In this document: positions 34,301 to 45,900 of the stretch, in pieces
Layout: each line of letters opens with the position of its first letter
Position numbering within the stretch: position 1 is the first letter of the stretch
NCBI GenBank assembly: GCA_021186555.1
Contig: JAJKFL010000011.1
Coordinates: 9,572,001-9,636,000 of the forward strand
DNA: 64,000 bases
From: Reticulitermes speratus
Taxonomy: Eukaryota; Arthropoda; Insecta; Blattodea; Rhinotermitidae
Reading direction: 5' to 3'
The notes under the pieces: generated by a model
Seen by the model: the letters and a program-made list of their open reading frames with translations, nothing else
Databases searched by the model: none
What the model was told of the DNA's origin: nothing
Translations under genes and position numbers: made by a program

Positions 34301-36279
34301 GCAGCCCTTGCAAGATGTACTGTATATTCTCGAATCTAATGCGCATCCGAATCTAATACGCACCCAGTTTTTGGCGACTTCTTAAACGGAAAAAAGTTAG
34401 TTCGCGATTCTAATCCGCACCTTTCCTTCAACCACCCCTTGCCCACGGGGCGACTTATTGAATAATATTGGATGTTACCAATGCGTTAAAATCCGACGCT
34501 ACGCCTGTGGCCGATGAGTCATACCGATAGAGGCGGGGCCTTTCTCAACAGACGTGCGCAATCTCGTCTGAAGCCAGCTGAGCTTTAGTTGTTGAAACGT
34601 GGGAGGTGCTTGTTCCAATTTGTCGTGTACCGTAGTTATGGAAGAGGGACACCTGAAATCTAAACGACTCTCATATAAGGCGAAGTTCAAACGTGAAGTT
34701 ATTCGGTGCGCAGAGGAGAATGGAAACCGCAAAGCCGCTGCAATTTTTGGAGTTAATGAAAGCAACGTTCGACTATGGCGGAAACACAAGGCAGCGATCA
34801 GCGGGTGTTACGCAGCTCCTTCAGAAGTGGCGCGGTGGGTGTCGCTGCATGGAAAGCCATCCCGGAGAGCATTATCGTCAGATCTTTCAAGAAGTGTTGC
34901 ATAAGCAATGCTTTGGACGGAACCGAAGATGACATTGTATGGGAGGACGATGTTGAAGATAAAGATGATAGTGACTGGGTGGAGAGCACGGATAACGATT
35001 CAGTTATGAGTGATGACGGCGAGTCTGATGAATAATAAATTATAATAATAAATAATAAAATAATAGATTATTGTATTGTATTGTTCTTACGGCACGTACA
35101 GCAGCTCAATCATTTTTCCAAAATCCAGCTCTAGACCGCGAATCTAATCCGCACGCGAATCTAATACGCATCTGATTTTTTAGCCCTCTAAAACTGTAAA
35201 AAGGGTGCGCATTAGATTCGAGAATATACGGTATATATACTTGAAACTGAACACATAATAACAACAGAAGTACCAGACTCTTGAACTGTAATTCATTTAG
35301 TATTATCAAAAACAGGCTGTATGTTTTATTTACAAAAGTATGTTTGTCTGTTATAAAAGGTAAATATTTTAAACAGGGCATTATATATTTGGCATGACAT
35401 AATTTGGTTTGTGTCCACAACTGAATCAGGGTTCAAACAGATGGTTAGAAATGCACCTAAGTTAAAGAGTTCAGAGCAGGAAGGCTGTGATACATATTTT
35501 CATCTTCATTGCTGGACACTGTATCAATGTGTGTCCCTCTGATTATTACCACATGCCATTTTATTATGATGCTAATCCCAGGTTGTAATGTTAAAGCAAT
35601 GAATTACATGGAGCAGAGTCCTTGAGAAGCTAACTAGTCAAGAAATTCCCCACATTTTATGGAAGCTGAAGGTTCATTATTATGTCCACATGAGCCTCAC
35701 ACTTGTCCCTACCCTGAGCCAAATGAACTTTATGTAAAAATAAAATACTAGTAACCAATTGCAAGATTATGGGGAGAATGAATTTCCATGATCACTAAGG
35801 GAAATTTCTAAGCATCTGGTATACTGAAACACGTGACAAATTATCGTATCTAGCAGTCAGTTATAGACGGGCCACTTCTTTTGAAAGGTCTTCTTTGGTT
35901 CCTTGACCTGTTGTGTGTAGTAAATTTGTAACTTCTTCTTTGCATTGTCAGCAGTTTTTTAAAAGTTTTATTTATATTGTCTAATATCAGTTCTGTTCAA
36001 TTCTTTTAATGTAGCTTCATTTCCTTTGTAGCTCATCCGAGTGTGTTGCTCATAAATGTAACAGTTGTTTCTAATTCTCTTGTTATTTGTATGCAAACAG
36101 TTCTCTCCCTTCTTTCAGACACAGGAAGAATAGTTAGCTGGGGCTGGAATGAGCATGGTAATTGTGGTACCGGAACAGAAGAAGATGTTCGAGTCCCCAC
36201 GGCAGTTGGAATAAACATCAAGCAGAAGGCAGTGACTGTTGGCACTGGAGCTGGACACAGTTTTGCTTTAAATTTCTGA
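25317..36279 (+). CDS. SERGEF: Secretion-regulating guanine nucleotide exchange factor-like RCC1 protein (SERGEF)
   Basis: Six coding exons: 25317-25334, 27279-27644, 29086-29275, 31541-31768, 32489-32644, 36119-36279. All have GT-AG borders and consistent phases, giving 372 residues and stop TGA. The protein is a run of about seven RCC1-type repeats, recognisable by 'WGANTYGQLG' (spanning the first splice), 'CGLNTKGQLGLG', 'WGSNAYCQLG', 'CGNGRNGQLG', 'WGSNKHGQLG', 'WGRNTYGQLG' and 'WGWNEHGNCG'. These form a seven-bladed propeller. The order and the 'GWNEHG' last blade match vertebrate SERGEF/DelGEF, a cytosolic/nuclear protein tied to secretion. A true exchange activity is not established from sequence. 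The longer C-terminal tail of the human protein is absent. An in-frame TAA 21 nt upstream supports the start. Introns carry SINEs, mariner wrecks and pogo copy 2. Confidence 0.93.
25855..25960 (-). repeat. SINE, family 2, 3' part
   Basis: On the minus strand it shares TTCAGTTTT-CATCAGTAT-ATTCCA with the better copy at 45772-45962. Only the tail half remains. Confidence 0.45.
26010..27278. other. SERGEF intron 1, no gene recognised
   Basis: Intronic AT-rich sequence with only short shadow frames. Confidence 0.4.
27279..27644 (+). CDS. SERGEF: SERGEF exon 2
   Basis: 122 codons between TTTCTAG|GGGGCC and GAAAG|GTAGTA. It carries most of the first three blades, including 'GGGGHTLIVNKHGEVFACG' and 'VACGWDSSLAVTKDGELL'. 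Confidence 0.93.
27870..28162 (-). repeat. SINE, family 1 (best-preserved copy)
   Basis: Read on the minus strand it starts with a tRNA-like head: GGCCGGGATAGCGTAGTCAG (A-box side) and GGGGATCGAATCCCGG (B-box). A body with CCCAGCCTCCTATACAATGG follows, and it ends in a TTTACCTTTACCTTTTA tail. This is a polymerase-III-driven tRNA-derived SINE, lying in SERGEF intron 2. Confidence 0.88.
28279..28920 (+). pseudogene. Tc1/mariner-class element with C-terminal transposase fragment
   Basis: About 105-bp inverted ends: GTCCACAAAGT at the left and ACTTTGTGGACAC at the right, continuing through GTAACCAAAACAGAT and AGTCTTTTGCA on both sides. Inside, the plus frame 28566-28800 reads 'FLADGPGPDIMPLDFFQWG', 'CVKDYVYMSSVDDIGTL' and 'YQVDVIRATSGSHVEV'. 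This is the last catalytic block ('PLDFFQWG') and tail of a DDE_3-type transposase. The first part of the enzyme is missing. Confidence 0.7.
29086..29275 (+). CDS. SERGEF: SERGEF exon 3
   Basis: 190 nt between TTTTCAG|GTTCC and GGAAG|GTACAC. It encodes 'ASGLRHSVILTRDGKVLVC' and 'GNGRNGQLGL'. Confidence 0.92.
29860..30060 (+). repeat. Single arm of the 20.4-kb long-inverted-repeat family
   Basis: Shares GTCTGTCTGTCC, CGGCTCCCATTGGACAGATT, GTGAAATTTGATATTGG and TTGTTGCTGGC(G/A)ACAT with the arms at 20.4 and 21.0 kb. No partner arm is visible. Confidence 0.55.
30816..31102 (+). repeat. SINE, family 1, plus strand
   Basis: Head GTAGTCAGTATAGTGGGTGG and B-box GGTTCGAATCCCGG, body CCCACCCAGCCTCAATGGGT. 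The 3' end is a run of T (31087-31102). In SERGEF intron 3. Confidence 0.85.
31541..31768 (+). CDS. SERGEF: SERGEF exon 4
   Basis: 228 nt between TTTTTCAG|TTCC and AACAG|GTTTCT. It encodes 'SVACGQQHTLVMTANGRIF', 'WGSNKHGQLGVD' and 'LSGWTHVAILT'. Confidence 0.92.
32489..32644 (+). CDS. SERGEF: SERGEF exon 5
   Basis: 156 nt between CTTGCAG|ATGACG and ACTTG|GTATAT. It encodes 'DDGKIINWGRNTYGQLGCH' and 'LAVGSEHNIAVL'. Confidence 0.92.
32889..33566 (-). pseudogene. Mariner transposase, frameshifted and internally deleted
   Basis: The minus strand opens 'MADFKEQKICIKFCFNLGK' (33565 down), the mariner N-terminus. It shifts frame to 'HENRQCTISNVCNIVCLSD', 'LTEDLNVRHTAAKFVPHLL' and 'NDDQKQ', then jumps to the C-terminal block 'FPKMNICFKGQRLKDVAEI' and 'ADYFKGDNTD'. 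The middle with the catalytic Asp residues is gone. In SERGEF intron 5. Confidence 0.8.
34320..35231 (+). mobile_element. pogo/CENPB-type transposon, internally deleted (copy 2)
   Basis: 912 bp, TA-flanked, with the same GTATATTCTCGAATCTAA ends as copy 1 and the same repeated inner ATTAGATTCG blocks. The plus strand codes 'MEEGHLKSKRLSYKAKFKR' to 'RLWRKHKAAISGC'. It then jumps into a C-terminal part in other frames, 'AAWKAIPESIIVRSFKKC' and 'EDDIVWEDDVEDKDDSDW', ending 'MSDDGESDE'. Its deletion is not at the same place as in copy 1. In SERGEF intron 5. Confidence 0.85.
35605..35745 (-). repeat. LINE 3'-end fragment
   Basis: Matches the piece at 57958-58195 (TGGAGCAGAGTC, TTCCCCACATTTTATGGAA, CTGAAGGTTCATTA, TGTCCCTA, TGAGCCA). 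Read on the minus strand it is the end of an RTE-like LINE. Confidence 0.6.
36119..36279 (+). CDS. SERGEF: SERGEF exon 6 (last)
   Basis: 161 nt from CTTTCAG|ACACAGG to TGA. It encodes 'TGRIVSWGWNEHGNCGTG' and ends 'GAGHSFALNF', the final RCC1 blade. Confidence 0.92.
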
Positions 36280-37429
36280 GGAACATTTAACTTAAAATAT
36301 ATGTTGTCATTTTTAAAGATACTGAATGCCTCATTGCAAAGTGCCATTTTCTTAAACCACAATGTTAATCACTGCAGACGTACAACATAATTTTTGGCCA
36401 TTTTTTTGTTTGCAGAAAAATAATTTTCATTATTCTATACTCAAGTTCAAGACACTGCAGGTATTCAGTCTCCTCCTTTGAAAATACATTGTACAGTTAC
36501 TTTGAATCTGGCTAAACACTTAATTAAATAGAGACAAGAACAAGGCAGCAGCATCTTCAAGAGCCTGCATTACTAAAATGTAATCCCTGCTATCAGTTTC
36601 CAGTGCTACAATTGATAAAGCTCTGACAATCACATAATGCAGGTTATTGTTGCACCAGAGTCAAACTGTTAGCATACAAGGCTAATTCAGAGGCTTGCAT
36701 TACTGCACTTCCCATGTGCTGAACTATTGCAACAATATTCATTCTGAACCAATATACAGCACACACACACGCACACACTACTGATGACCCTGTCATATGA
36801 TGGGGTGAAAATAACATTTACATGCTAATTCACCTAATCTTTCATCAGGCTCTACTATAACCACCGAAACCTGGATTATGGCATCACTTACAAACCATAA
36901 TCATTCAGCCCCTCAATCATACTGAGGAACTGAGTCACACCCTTGGTATTCCCCTCATATGATGGGCTATAATAATATTCATACACCACTCCATGGCTCC
37001 ACTTGTCTTCAGCCAGTCACACCCAGTAACTAATGGCAGCCATGCTCAATGCTCTACTTCATCCTCCTCAGTATGTACCTCATAGGGAACACAGAGCAAC
37101 CTGTCACATGATGGGCCACCATAATATTCATATGCTACTTCATGGTCTCTTTCATCAATTGTCTCTTTATTCTGAGAGAAAACAAAGCATTAATATCTAT
37201 CAGATTGCTGCCATCTGGTCTTGCTAAGTTGTATTATATGCTTGATGATCGACCGTTTCTTCTGCCTCAGTGCATACATCGTTCAGAACACACCCAGTAA
37301 CCATGGCAGCTATGTTCAACAGTCAGTTCTGCTGTCTGAGCACACACCTCACTGAGGAACACAGCAACAATGGTAACCATGACAACCAGGGTGTGACTGA
37401 CACACCAAGGCTCTACTCGTGTGCAGTAT

Positions 37430-37480
<51 letters not shown>

Positions 37481-38130
37481 TATGTAGTGTCCATATTCCA
37501 CATACTACTGTCAGTTTGGCACACTTTTGGAACTATGGAATGTAGGTATGTATATATGTTTGTATGTACATTTCTCAAGGATTCAGCTGCAAACTTTTTA
37601 AAGAACTGAATGTACCATTTTCACAGATACATAGAGGCAGTTTTAAATTAATGTTTGAACAATAATTTTTCATGCTGAAGTAAAAGTGTATCACTATTTT
37701 GCCTCATTCTAAACACTTATTCCTTCAAGTGTTTGTATTACTGGTATACCATACTGATGAACAGTTTAATAGTAATTTATCATCATCATTCAACTTAATT
37801 ATTACTTATGTAGATTTTGAGACTGGAAAAGAAGAAGGTTGATATTTTTATTAGCTAAAATTTCTTTTTACTGTGTTTTGGCCTCAGGAAATTATGGTAT
37901 GTATGTGAACACAGTTTTAAGTTTACCTTCAGGGTGTAATATTGTTGCTTAGACAGTTCTTCTGGACTGAACCTCCATTTCTGCAAAGATTGATGAGAAC
38001 TACAAAACCAATATAAAATTTTAAATAAAATATCACCTCAGAGGTTACATTCTCATGAAAACATATGCTGAAACAGTTGTCTAGGACACAATATACTGTA
38101 TAAGAAATATCTCAGTACTACAACAGCAGT
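36280..38130. other. Gap between SERGEF and PDCD10, left part
   Basis: Non-coding DNA between the convergent 3' ends. It includes a (TA)n(GA)n microsatellite at 37433-37481 and several similar CACCTAAT/CATGGCAGC blocks near 36.9-37.3 kb. No gene recognised. Confidence 0.4.
37433..37481. repeat. (TA)n(GA)n microsatellite
   Basis: About 15 TA units running into about 10 GA units. Confidence 0.95.
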
Positions 38131-38133
38131 ATA

Positions 38134-38395
38134 CAGTGTGAGATTTTAGGTTCTCACAACAGTGTTGATGCAGATACAAGTCTTCTGAGATGTTATGCCA
38201 CATAAACTAGTAAATAGTTACCGACATTTTGGAGGAGCATTCTGCCTACATGTTCAGTGTCAAGCAGTCCAAGAAGAGGGCTAGCACCTGAAGATCAAAG
38301 CAGCATGCTCCTCCAAAATGTTGACAACTATCTACCAGCTGACATGGCATAACATCCTAGATGGCATGAATCTTCAGCGCTATACAAGTTTCAAT
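38134..38395. repeat. Foldback repeat, 'GATGTTACAC' family
   Basis: Starts with GTGAGATTTTAGGTTCTCAC, with a GATGTTATGCCACAT block. The right end carries the inverse (ATGGCATAACATCCTAG) and TGCTCCTCCAAAATGTTGAC opposite ACCGACATTTTGGAGGAGCA. Related to 43.8, 51.2 and 55.2 kb. Confidence 0.6.
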
Positions 38396-38505
38396 TACTC
38401 GGTATCATTTTTGTGCTATACCCTCTGACCTGAGATAAACCAGTTAAAGTACTTCTATCCAGGACATACTGCTGCTTGGTAATTACGAGCTACTGCATAC
38501 AGTTA

Positions 38506-39275
38506 CAGCAGACCCCAATTTAACATCTATCTGGGGGACAAGATTTTTATACCTTAAATTGAGAAAAAAAATAAACCTTAAATGGGGTTGTTTCAAAATC
38601 AAAGAGAAAATTACTACTGCAGTTACAAAAAAAAAAAGTTCCAGGCACTCTAAATTTAAACCTTAGAATGTTTTCCCTCAACCCATTTTATACTTGTATA
38701 TTTTATGGGGCATTAAATAAAAAAAAGCCATAAAATAAACTTAAATTAGAATTTTATTGCACAAGACATTTTAGACATCCATGTCAGCAGAACTTGAAAG
38801 TGAATAACACTAGAAAATCCAACGAGGCCCTTGTTAGTTGTGTGGGTTATGTTGACCAGTCATAAGGTAGGTTATATCCATGATTCATAATCATTCAATA
38901 ACAATGTTGAGTTAGAAACATGCTTATATGTAAATGGCTCCTGTCACGGGTTTTCTGACCAATCACATGCATGCTAATTGCTGCAGTAGTTCATAACTGG
39001 TTTTGACATTGATTCGCTTCCTTTGCATACAATCATGGCATTATTTTTGCAACCCAAACTCAGATTTGTAAACATGAAGCCTAAACTGAGGCCCCAAGAT
39101 AGTGTAGGTACAAAATTTTCATGTCTTAAATGCAGGAAAAAAACCTAAAACTCTGAAACCTTAAATTGAGAAATATCCTGCATTATTTATATGGAGTTTT
39201 GGCCAGGACCACAAAAAATGAACCTAAAATGCGGGAAAGTCTTAAATCAAGAAACCTTAAATCGGGATTTTACTG
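38506..39275. mobile_element. Tigger-type non-autonomous element
   Basis: TA at 38504-38505 and 39276-39277. The left end is CAGCAGACCCCAATTTAA and the right end AAATCGGGATTTTACTG, an imperfect inverse. Several CCTTAAATTGAG blocks are repeated in both orientations inside. No ORF. Confidence 0.65.
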
Positions 39276-39874
39276 TAATTGCAGATCTACTATTAATGCA
39301 TGAAGAAAAATTTGTCCTTCTGTACCCTACATTTATGTTAAAGGTTTATTTTCAAGAAAGTAATAAAACACCTGAGGTAAAATACTGATTTATTTATGAA
39401 TTTTACAGAGTAAGGTTGGGAAAAAATTCAATTACCAGAATAATATCAACTCCCCTTCAATCCACCTCACACTTTTATCCTGGTAAGTGATTTGCTCTCC
39501 TTGCTTTGATTACTAAGTTACTGTAACATTGTTTGCATTTCTTAAACATGTACCAGATCCACTGGCTCATGCCCACTCCATGTACAGTTTCAGATATTGT
39601 CAACCTGAGAGTTTGCAATCCTGTTCATTAAAATTAATAAGAATGACTTATACCTTTGTACATTACATGGAAAAGAGTAGATGACTACTCCATGCTCCTG
39701 GAAGTATGCTACCTTGCAGCACATCTCAACTGGGTTACAACTGTCAATCTCCACTGAACATTTCATTATTAAGAATAACCAAGGTATAACATATATGTAA
39801 ATCTGTTATCAGTTCAATAAAATATTTATTAATGTACAACATATTCTAGACCCACTCCCACTTTGTAGTTCCCA

Positions 39875-39959
39875 TCACTCACATTTGCTCTTCACAGTAA
39901 CCATTATCATGTTGGTTTGATGAATCAGGTACAGGGCACTTACAAATACAGCATTTGCT
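39875..39959 (-). CDS. PDCD10: PDCD10 exon 5 (last)
   Basis: 85 nt after acceptor TGTCTTGCAG. It encodes '[19 protein letters not shown]' and 'VTVKSKCE' then TGA. AATAAA lies on the minus strand about 45 nt past the stop (39830-39825), a plausible poly(A) signal. Confidence 0.92.
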
Positions 39960-42900
39960 CTGCAAGACAAGAAAAATATTTTTGTGCAATACATACACTG
40001 AACAATATGTATAGTCGTCTATCATGTAGAGAACTTCATGTCATCACAAAATACCACTTTAAAAAACTATTTATGATTTTTTTTTCAAGTTTTTGAATAC
40101 CTCTCAAACTCAATGAAAGTGAAGACTCATCTGTCCCTCAGTTGAAAAGTAAAACTGGCTCATTAGACAAATGTGCAGTTCTACTCAAATCTGAACCTCA
40201 AAAGTGAAGGTACAATATGAAGCAATACATACTTAATGAAGACTGAAACCAGAGTGGAACGTAAACATACATTACAATGCAGTATGAATAATACTTGATG
40301 CATATCAAAGTGGGACTATAACAAACTTTACCAAATTACTCTACTCAATTCATCAACCCAGGTGCACCATTTATATAAAGGAATTTACTTAACAGTGCCA
40401 AATACTGGCAATCATGGATCTGCCACACTGGTTTGTTCATGCTTCAGTTAATAACATATGCATATAGCAAATTTTAAGGTGCAAGTTCTGAATTTATCTG
40501 GAGGGATTGGGGAATACACAAAATGCCCAGTCACAATAGTTGAGAATCTAAATGTGTATGTCCGAAGTGCAGGAGATTTACAGATGATTAAATCAAGGAG
40601 GAAGTGATGGGTGGGACATGTTACATGGAGGTGATATGAAATGCATACACAGTTTAATCAGGAAACCTGAAGGGAATTAAAGTGTGGGCTGGATGTTAAT
40701 GGTTTATGATAAATTCTGGTGACAGGCTCTTATGAACATGATAATTAACCTTCAGGTTCCGTGACAGGAATGCAACTAGCTAAGTAACAGTTTTTGAAGA
40801 TGGACTCTGCTCTACAAAGCGAATGAGCAAGCACCACCAAAATACAGAACAGGAATGCAAATCACTACATTAAAACCAGTGCCTTTTTGTAACATCAGTG
40901 TAGCATGCCAGCACCTTTATTGAGTGTGACACATCAGATGAACATCATAAATTCATAACTTTGGGAAAAACAGATGTTATTTGCTATTTTTATTCCAACA
41001 GTATTATCACAATATGAAACAATATCAACAAAAATTTCAGAAATATTTTTAGTATGAAGAAAAAGGGAATTCAAAACTTTACCTGTTGCCAAGGAGCGAG
41101 TTCTGCCAATTTTTATGCCCCCCCCCCCCCCCCTCCCAAAAAAAAACACTGACTACAACACTAGACAGTGAATTATATGACGGTTACATGAAATTATATG
41201 CACCAGACTGTGTCCGTATGACAGCAGGTGTCTGTAAAATATGTAAACCCCAGCAAGAAAACTGGCTATGAAATAATGCATATGAAAGGCGACTTGTCAA
41301 AAAATAACTTTAGTCTTCACCAATCTAACCCTTGTCATTTGCACTTTAGTAAATGAAAGATCTATAATCTGGTCTTACTGTCCCTCTTTGAAGTACTCCT
41401 TCAGTGTGTTGCTGAAACGCTTGGAGAACTTGACAAACTCCCGCTTCCGCTGCTCCAAAGCCTGTTTACCAGTGGTTCCTGGGATGAACCCTGCCACCTC
41501 ATTCACAGCATCCAGCAGTTTCTTAATTGCACTTGCTATCTCCCTGAAAAGAACAAAATGGGTTTTAAAACACATTAATCACCAACCAAAATATGTGTCA
41601 AAATTAAAACAACAGAAGACATACTTGATTGTTTCTAGAAATGTCTTTCGATCTATTATTTCATCTGGGATCCTGCTCAGAATCCTCTTCAGTGCAGACG
41701 ATTTTCTGTTCAGCTCCTGAAATGCATCTTCTGACCTACTCAAACGGTGCTCCACAACTGAAATCATTCAAGAAACAACCAAATAATCAATAATCATCCA
41801 TGTATTAATTTCTGACATTATAAAGTATTAAACAATATAAATAACTAGTTTAGAATAGGGACCTTCAGCAACCTTACCACAAAAGAAAATGAACCATCAG
41901 ATTACCACATCTGTCACTGTACATGACAGATAATGGTTTAGGAGAAATAAAATTTTTTTTAAAATCTGAAGGCAATTCATCCCCATTGTGTCTACAATAT
42001 AACTAGAAGTATAATATCCTCAGTTTAGACACAACTTTTATTTACCAAACATAACCAACTACATGTTTTAGCCACTATATAGCATGGAGCTGTAATTATT
42101 TTCTTTTTTATTCCTGTGATCAGCCTGATGTGGCTACATATTGGCCAAAACATGTAGCTGGTTATATTTGATAAATAAAAGTTGTGTTTAGACTCTGTAA
42201 TTATACTTCTGGTTATAAATAATTTTTTTTCAACTCCATTTTTATAAAATGCACTAAAATTTGAGGCCATTTCTTCAGGGAGAACAAATCATCTCATGCA
42301 CTGAGAAATAATTTCTCAGTGTGCACCTGCATACTGAATGATGACGACGATGATGTATGACAATAATGTAATGATAAATAATTATTATGTCAGTGTGTCC
42401 ATATTGGCAAAAGAACAATACATGAAGAGACAATAAGGTGTGTGCTTCTCAACTACACATTGCCATATGAAGAAAACGGGTAAAATTAAACAAGGAACAC
42501 TGATATCAGCATGTACAAAAATCGGTACAAACATGTCACGAAGGTTAGGTAACCATATTATGGAATCAACAAATGAAAATTGACAAAACCATCCCTAACA
42601 ATAAAATGGACATCATAATCCATGATAATGAAAAAAGGAACATGTCAGTGAATAGACAACAATTTGAGGAGACAGATATGTGATCAAGAAAGAAGCCAAA
42701 AATATGTTAAAATACAAAGACCTGACAACAGAAATAGACCTCATGTGGAATGTAAAACCAGAAGTGATAACAGTAATAAGGGGGGCAATGGGAACCATCT
42801 CAAAATCATCCAGAAAAAACCTGAGCAACATACCTGGGAAGCACAACATCAAGGAACTACAGAAAACAGCCATATTGGGTACTGTGCACATACTTTGGAA

Positions 42901-45900
42901 AGCACTAATGTAAAAGTACAAAACATTTATCATGGGAAATAGCATTGCATATATCATAAATTGTACAGAATAGCTGCACCATTATATACCCTAGAAACAT
43001 GATGTGTTTCAGGTACACAATTGTAAATACCCTGCATAAAGGTGATAAATAATAATAATAATAATAAATTATATTTTATTCTATTATGGTTTATTTAACA
43101 ATGCTGTCAGTAGCTCAGCTTATATAGCAATAAATGACAGGATGGTTGCTAAATGAAGTGGCCATATCTGAGACAATATTCCAGCATGTCTGGAGAAACT
43201 GAGGAAACATGAAAAACTGCCAGGACAGCTCGCATGCAGGCCAAGCTTTGAACCCAGAACTTCCTAAATATGCAGCAAGGGTGTTCACCACTTGACTGTG
43301 ATATATGCTTCATTTCATGTGTTCTTGCTAATTCTGATCAGAGATTTCTCCATTTCTATGTTGCACTTATGTTCAATTTGAAGTGTTCTACAATTCTCAC
43401 CTCTATACTTCAATTCCCATTCACAAGGAATAATGTGCATGTAGCTGACTGATTCTGGGGTATCATTTAGTGTTCTAAGTGATTTGAATGCTGTTCAATT
43501 TATTAATGATAACCAACCATCTAAAGACAGTACAAATGATTTCCAAAATGTCTTGCACATCACACCTACCTCAGACAATGGACAGTGTTTAACATAAACA
43601 TGGTGTAATGTATTAACCACTGTCACAAACCTTTACTGACCAACAATCTCTCCCTTATTTTACGTGATAAGCTGTCACTAAATTGTACCTGGTATCACAC
43701 CACCTTCTCTAACAGAGTGAATGTCAAGTCACGATACTTAGTACCTATTACTATTTGATAAAACGTGATTAATTTTAATGCTAGGAGAAGTTCAAGCTGT
43801 GTGAGATCTGAGGTTTCCACAGCGTTGATGTTGAGGATTCTGGTCTTCTGCGATGTTACGCTGTGTAACAGGGTTAACAGATCCCGACATTTTGAAGGAA
43901 CATAGTGCCTTCACCTTCAAGGGTTGTTTAGTCATAGAAGAAAGACTCTAGGACTCCACAATCCATGAAGATGAAGGCACTATGTTCATTTGAAACACTG
44001 AGATCTCTTCACTCCGCTACACAATGCAGCATCCCTGAAAACCAGAATCCTCAAATTCAAATTGTATATATAGCAATGTAGGAATATAGCCACTCCAAAT
44101 TAAATCAATCTTGAGATTTCAGAATTGTAGTTTTTGGTCTAGTCTTTTTAAACATATCACACAGTGCTGTCTGTGGTCTGAATGCTGCTGCATTTAATGA
44201 CAATTACCTTCAGCTTAATAGTCTAACCCCATTTTCAGTATTGAGTTAATATAAACTTTAATTATCAATTGTGACTTTCAGATCCTTCACCTCCTCGTGC
44301 TGAAATCTAAAGGCAAAGTAAATGGGAACACTGCAGTACAGAGAACAGGGAATAAAAGGAAGTTGTGTGCAACTCACTGTCTGATTCAGAGGTGGTGCCC
44401 TGTAGCCTCAGGACACTCTCATTCATGTTGATACTGAGGTCTCCACGCCTCATGATGCCAACCACCAGGTCATACGTAAAACCAGGATGTGCAGCTTCAA
44501 CTTTTGAAAGAGCAGCCCGAAGGGTTTGTGAAGCGGCAACATCACGTCTTTCTAGCTGCAACAATGGCAGTTTCATCATGACCACTGTAAACCTGTTTCT
44601 GGAAATTACCATTTCAACAGACTATGATGTCATCATTAGTACTTCTTTATGTTCATGCTTTCTCTACTGTGTATGAGGTCTACTACATAAAGTTAATCAC
44701 ATCCTTTGCCAGGAACTGATGCCAGACATCCTTACTTCATCCCATGCTTAGTGAGTGCCTTTTAATCATATACTTCGATTGTGTTTACCCAGCCACCTTT
44801 CTACACTTAACAACCTTGTCATCATATGCCTTATGCTTGCATCATCTTCAGTGACCTGTATCGCTATTTGGGTTCACATGTGTGGCTATTTACACTCTTT
44901 AACACTCTAGTCTACCTGCGTTTTGGTAATCAACAAAATACTGTCACATATCAAGTCAGCACATTACTATCAGTGCATATCATATAAGCAGTGGAGATAA
45001 TCAGATATCACCAAACAACAGTACAAAACAAACTGCTTGCAGAGTCACTATACTGGTAAGGATGAACACAATGCAGACTCTGATGACATGACAATCTTAC
45101 CTAGTTTAATGAAAATATCTCCACTGGTTCAAAAATTATTTTCACAAAAATTATGAGACCCACAAAGACAAATTTAACTTCACTGCCATTACGAATATGC
45201 ATCACATCTTTTTTATGGGTAAAAATGATGTGTGTGTGTGTGTGTATCATTCAGACTCCATCAAAAATTTAAATGCAGCACATGTTTGGGAAATTAATCC
45301 CTGCTTGACCAATTCAATTCTTCTGTAAAACTGCAATGTTAATCCTATTTATTGATTCATTTGATTTCATTATATTCCATTGGATCCAGTACAGGTTTAA
45401 CAACCAAAGGATATGGAATATGTCATACATCTACCAATATACATGAATACAAAATCACAGTAATTATATAAAAAACAGTCCTTATTGTAAACATCATAGT
45501 CAAGATTCAATTATTAACATTTGAATCAATACTCTTCCAGTACAATGCAATATTACAGTCACTGATATAGTATATTATGTGAACCACACCACAATTAATG
45601 TCCCAATTACAGCGTTATACAATCTATTATTCATTATAAAGAAATTCGTCCAGACTATAGAAACAATATTAGCGACATTTCTTCAAGTGCAATATAAGAA
45701 GTGTTTTTTTCAAGCACATTATTTACAACGCTGTAAACTGCTAAGATTATATAGTGTTAGTGACAAATAAACATGAGCACTGGTGGAATGATACTGACAG
45801 CAGAAAACTGAAGTTCTTGAAAGAAAACCTGTCCCACTGCCACCTGTCCACCACAAATCCCACATGGACTGGCCTGGGATTGAACCCAGGCCTTCTCAGT

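Noticed and set aside
41375-41380. Stop codon after 'YFKEGQ' as the end of PDCD10
   Set aside because: The TAA is inside a GTAAGA splice donor; the real C-terminus is the 85-nt exon at 39875-39959, which restores the family length.
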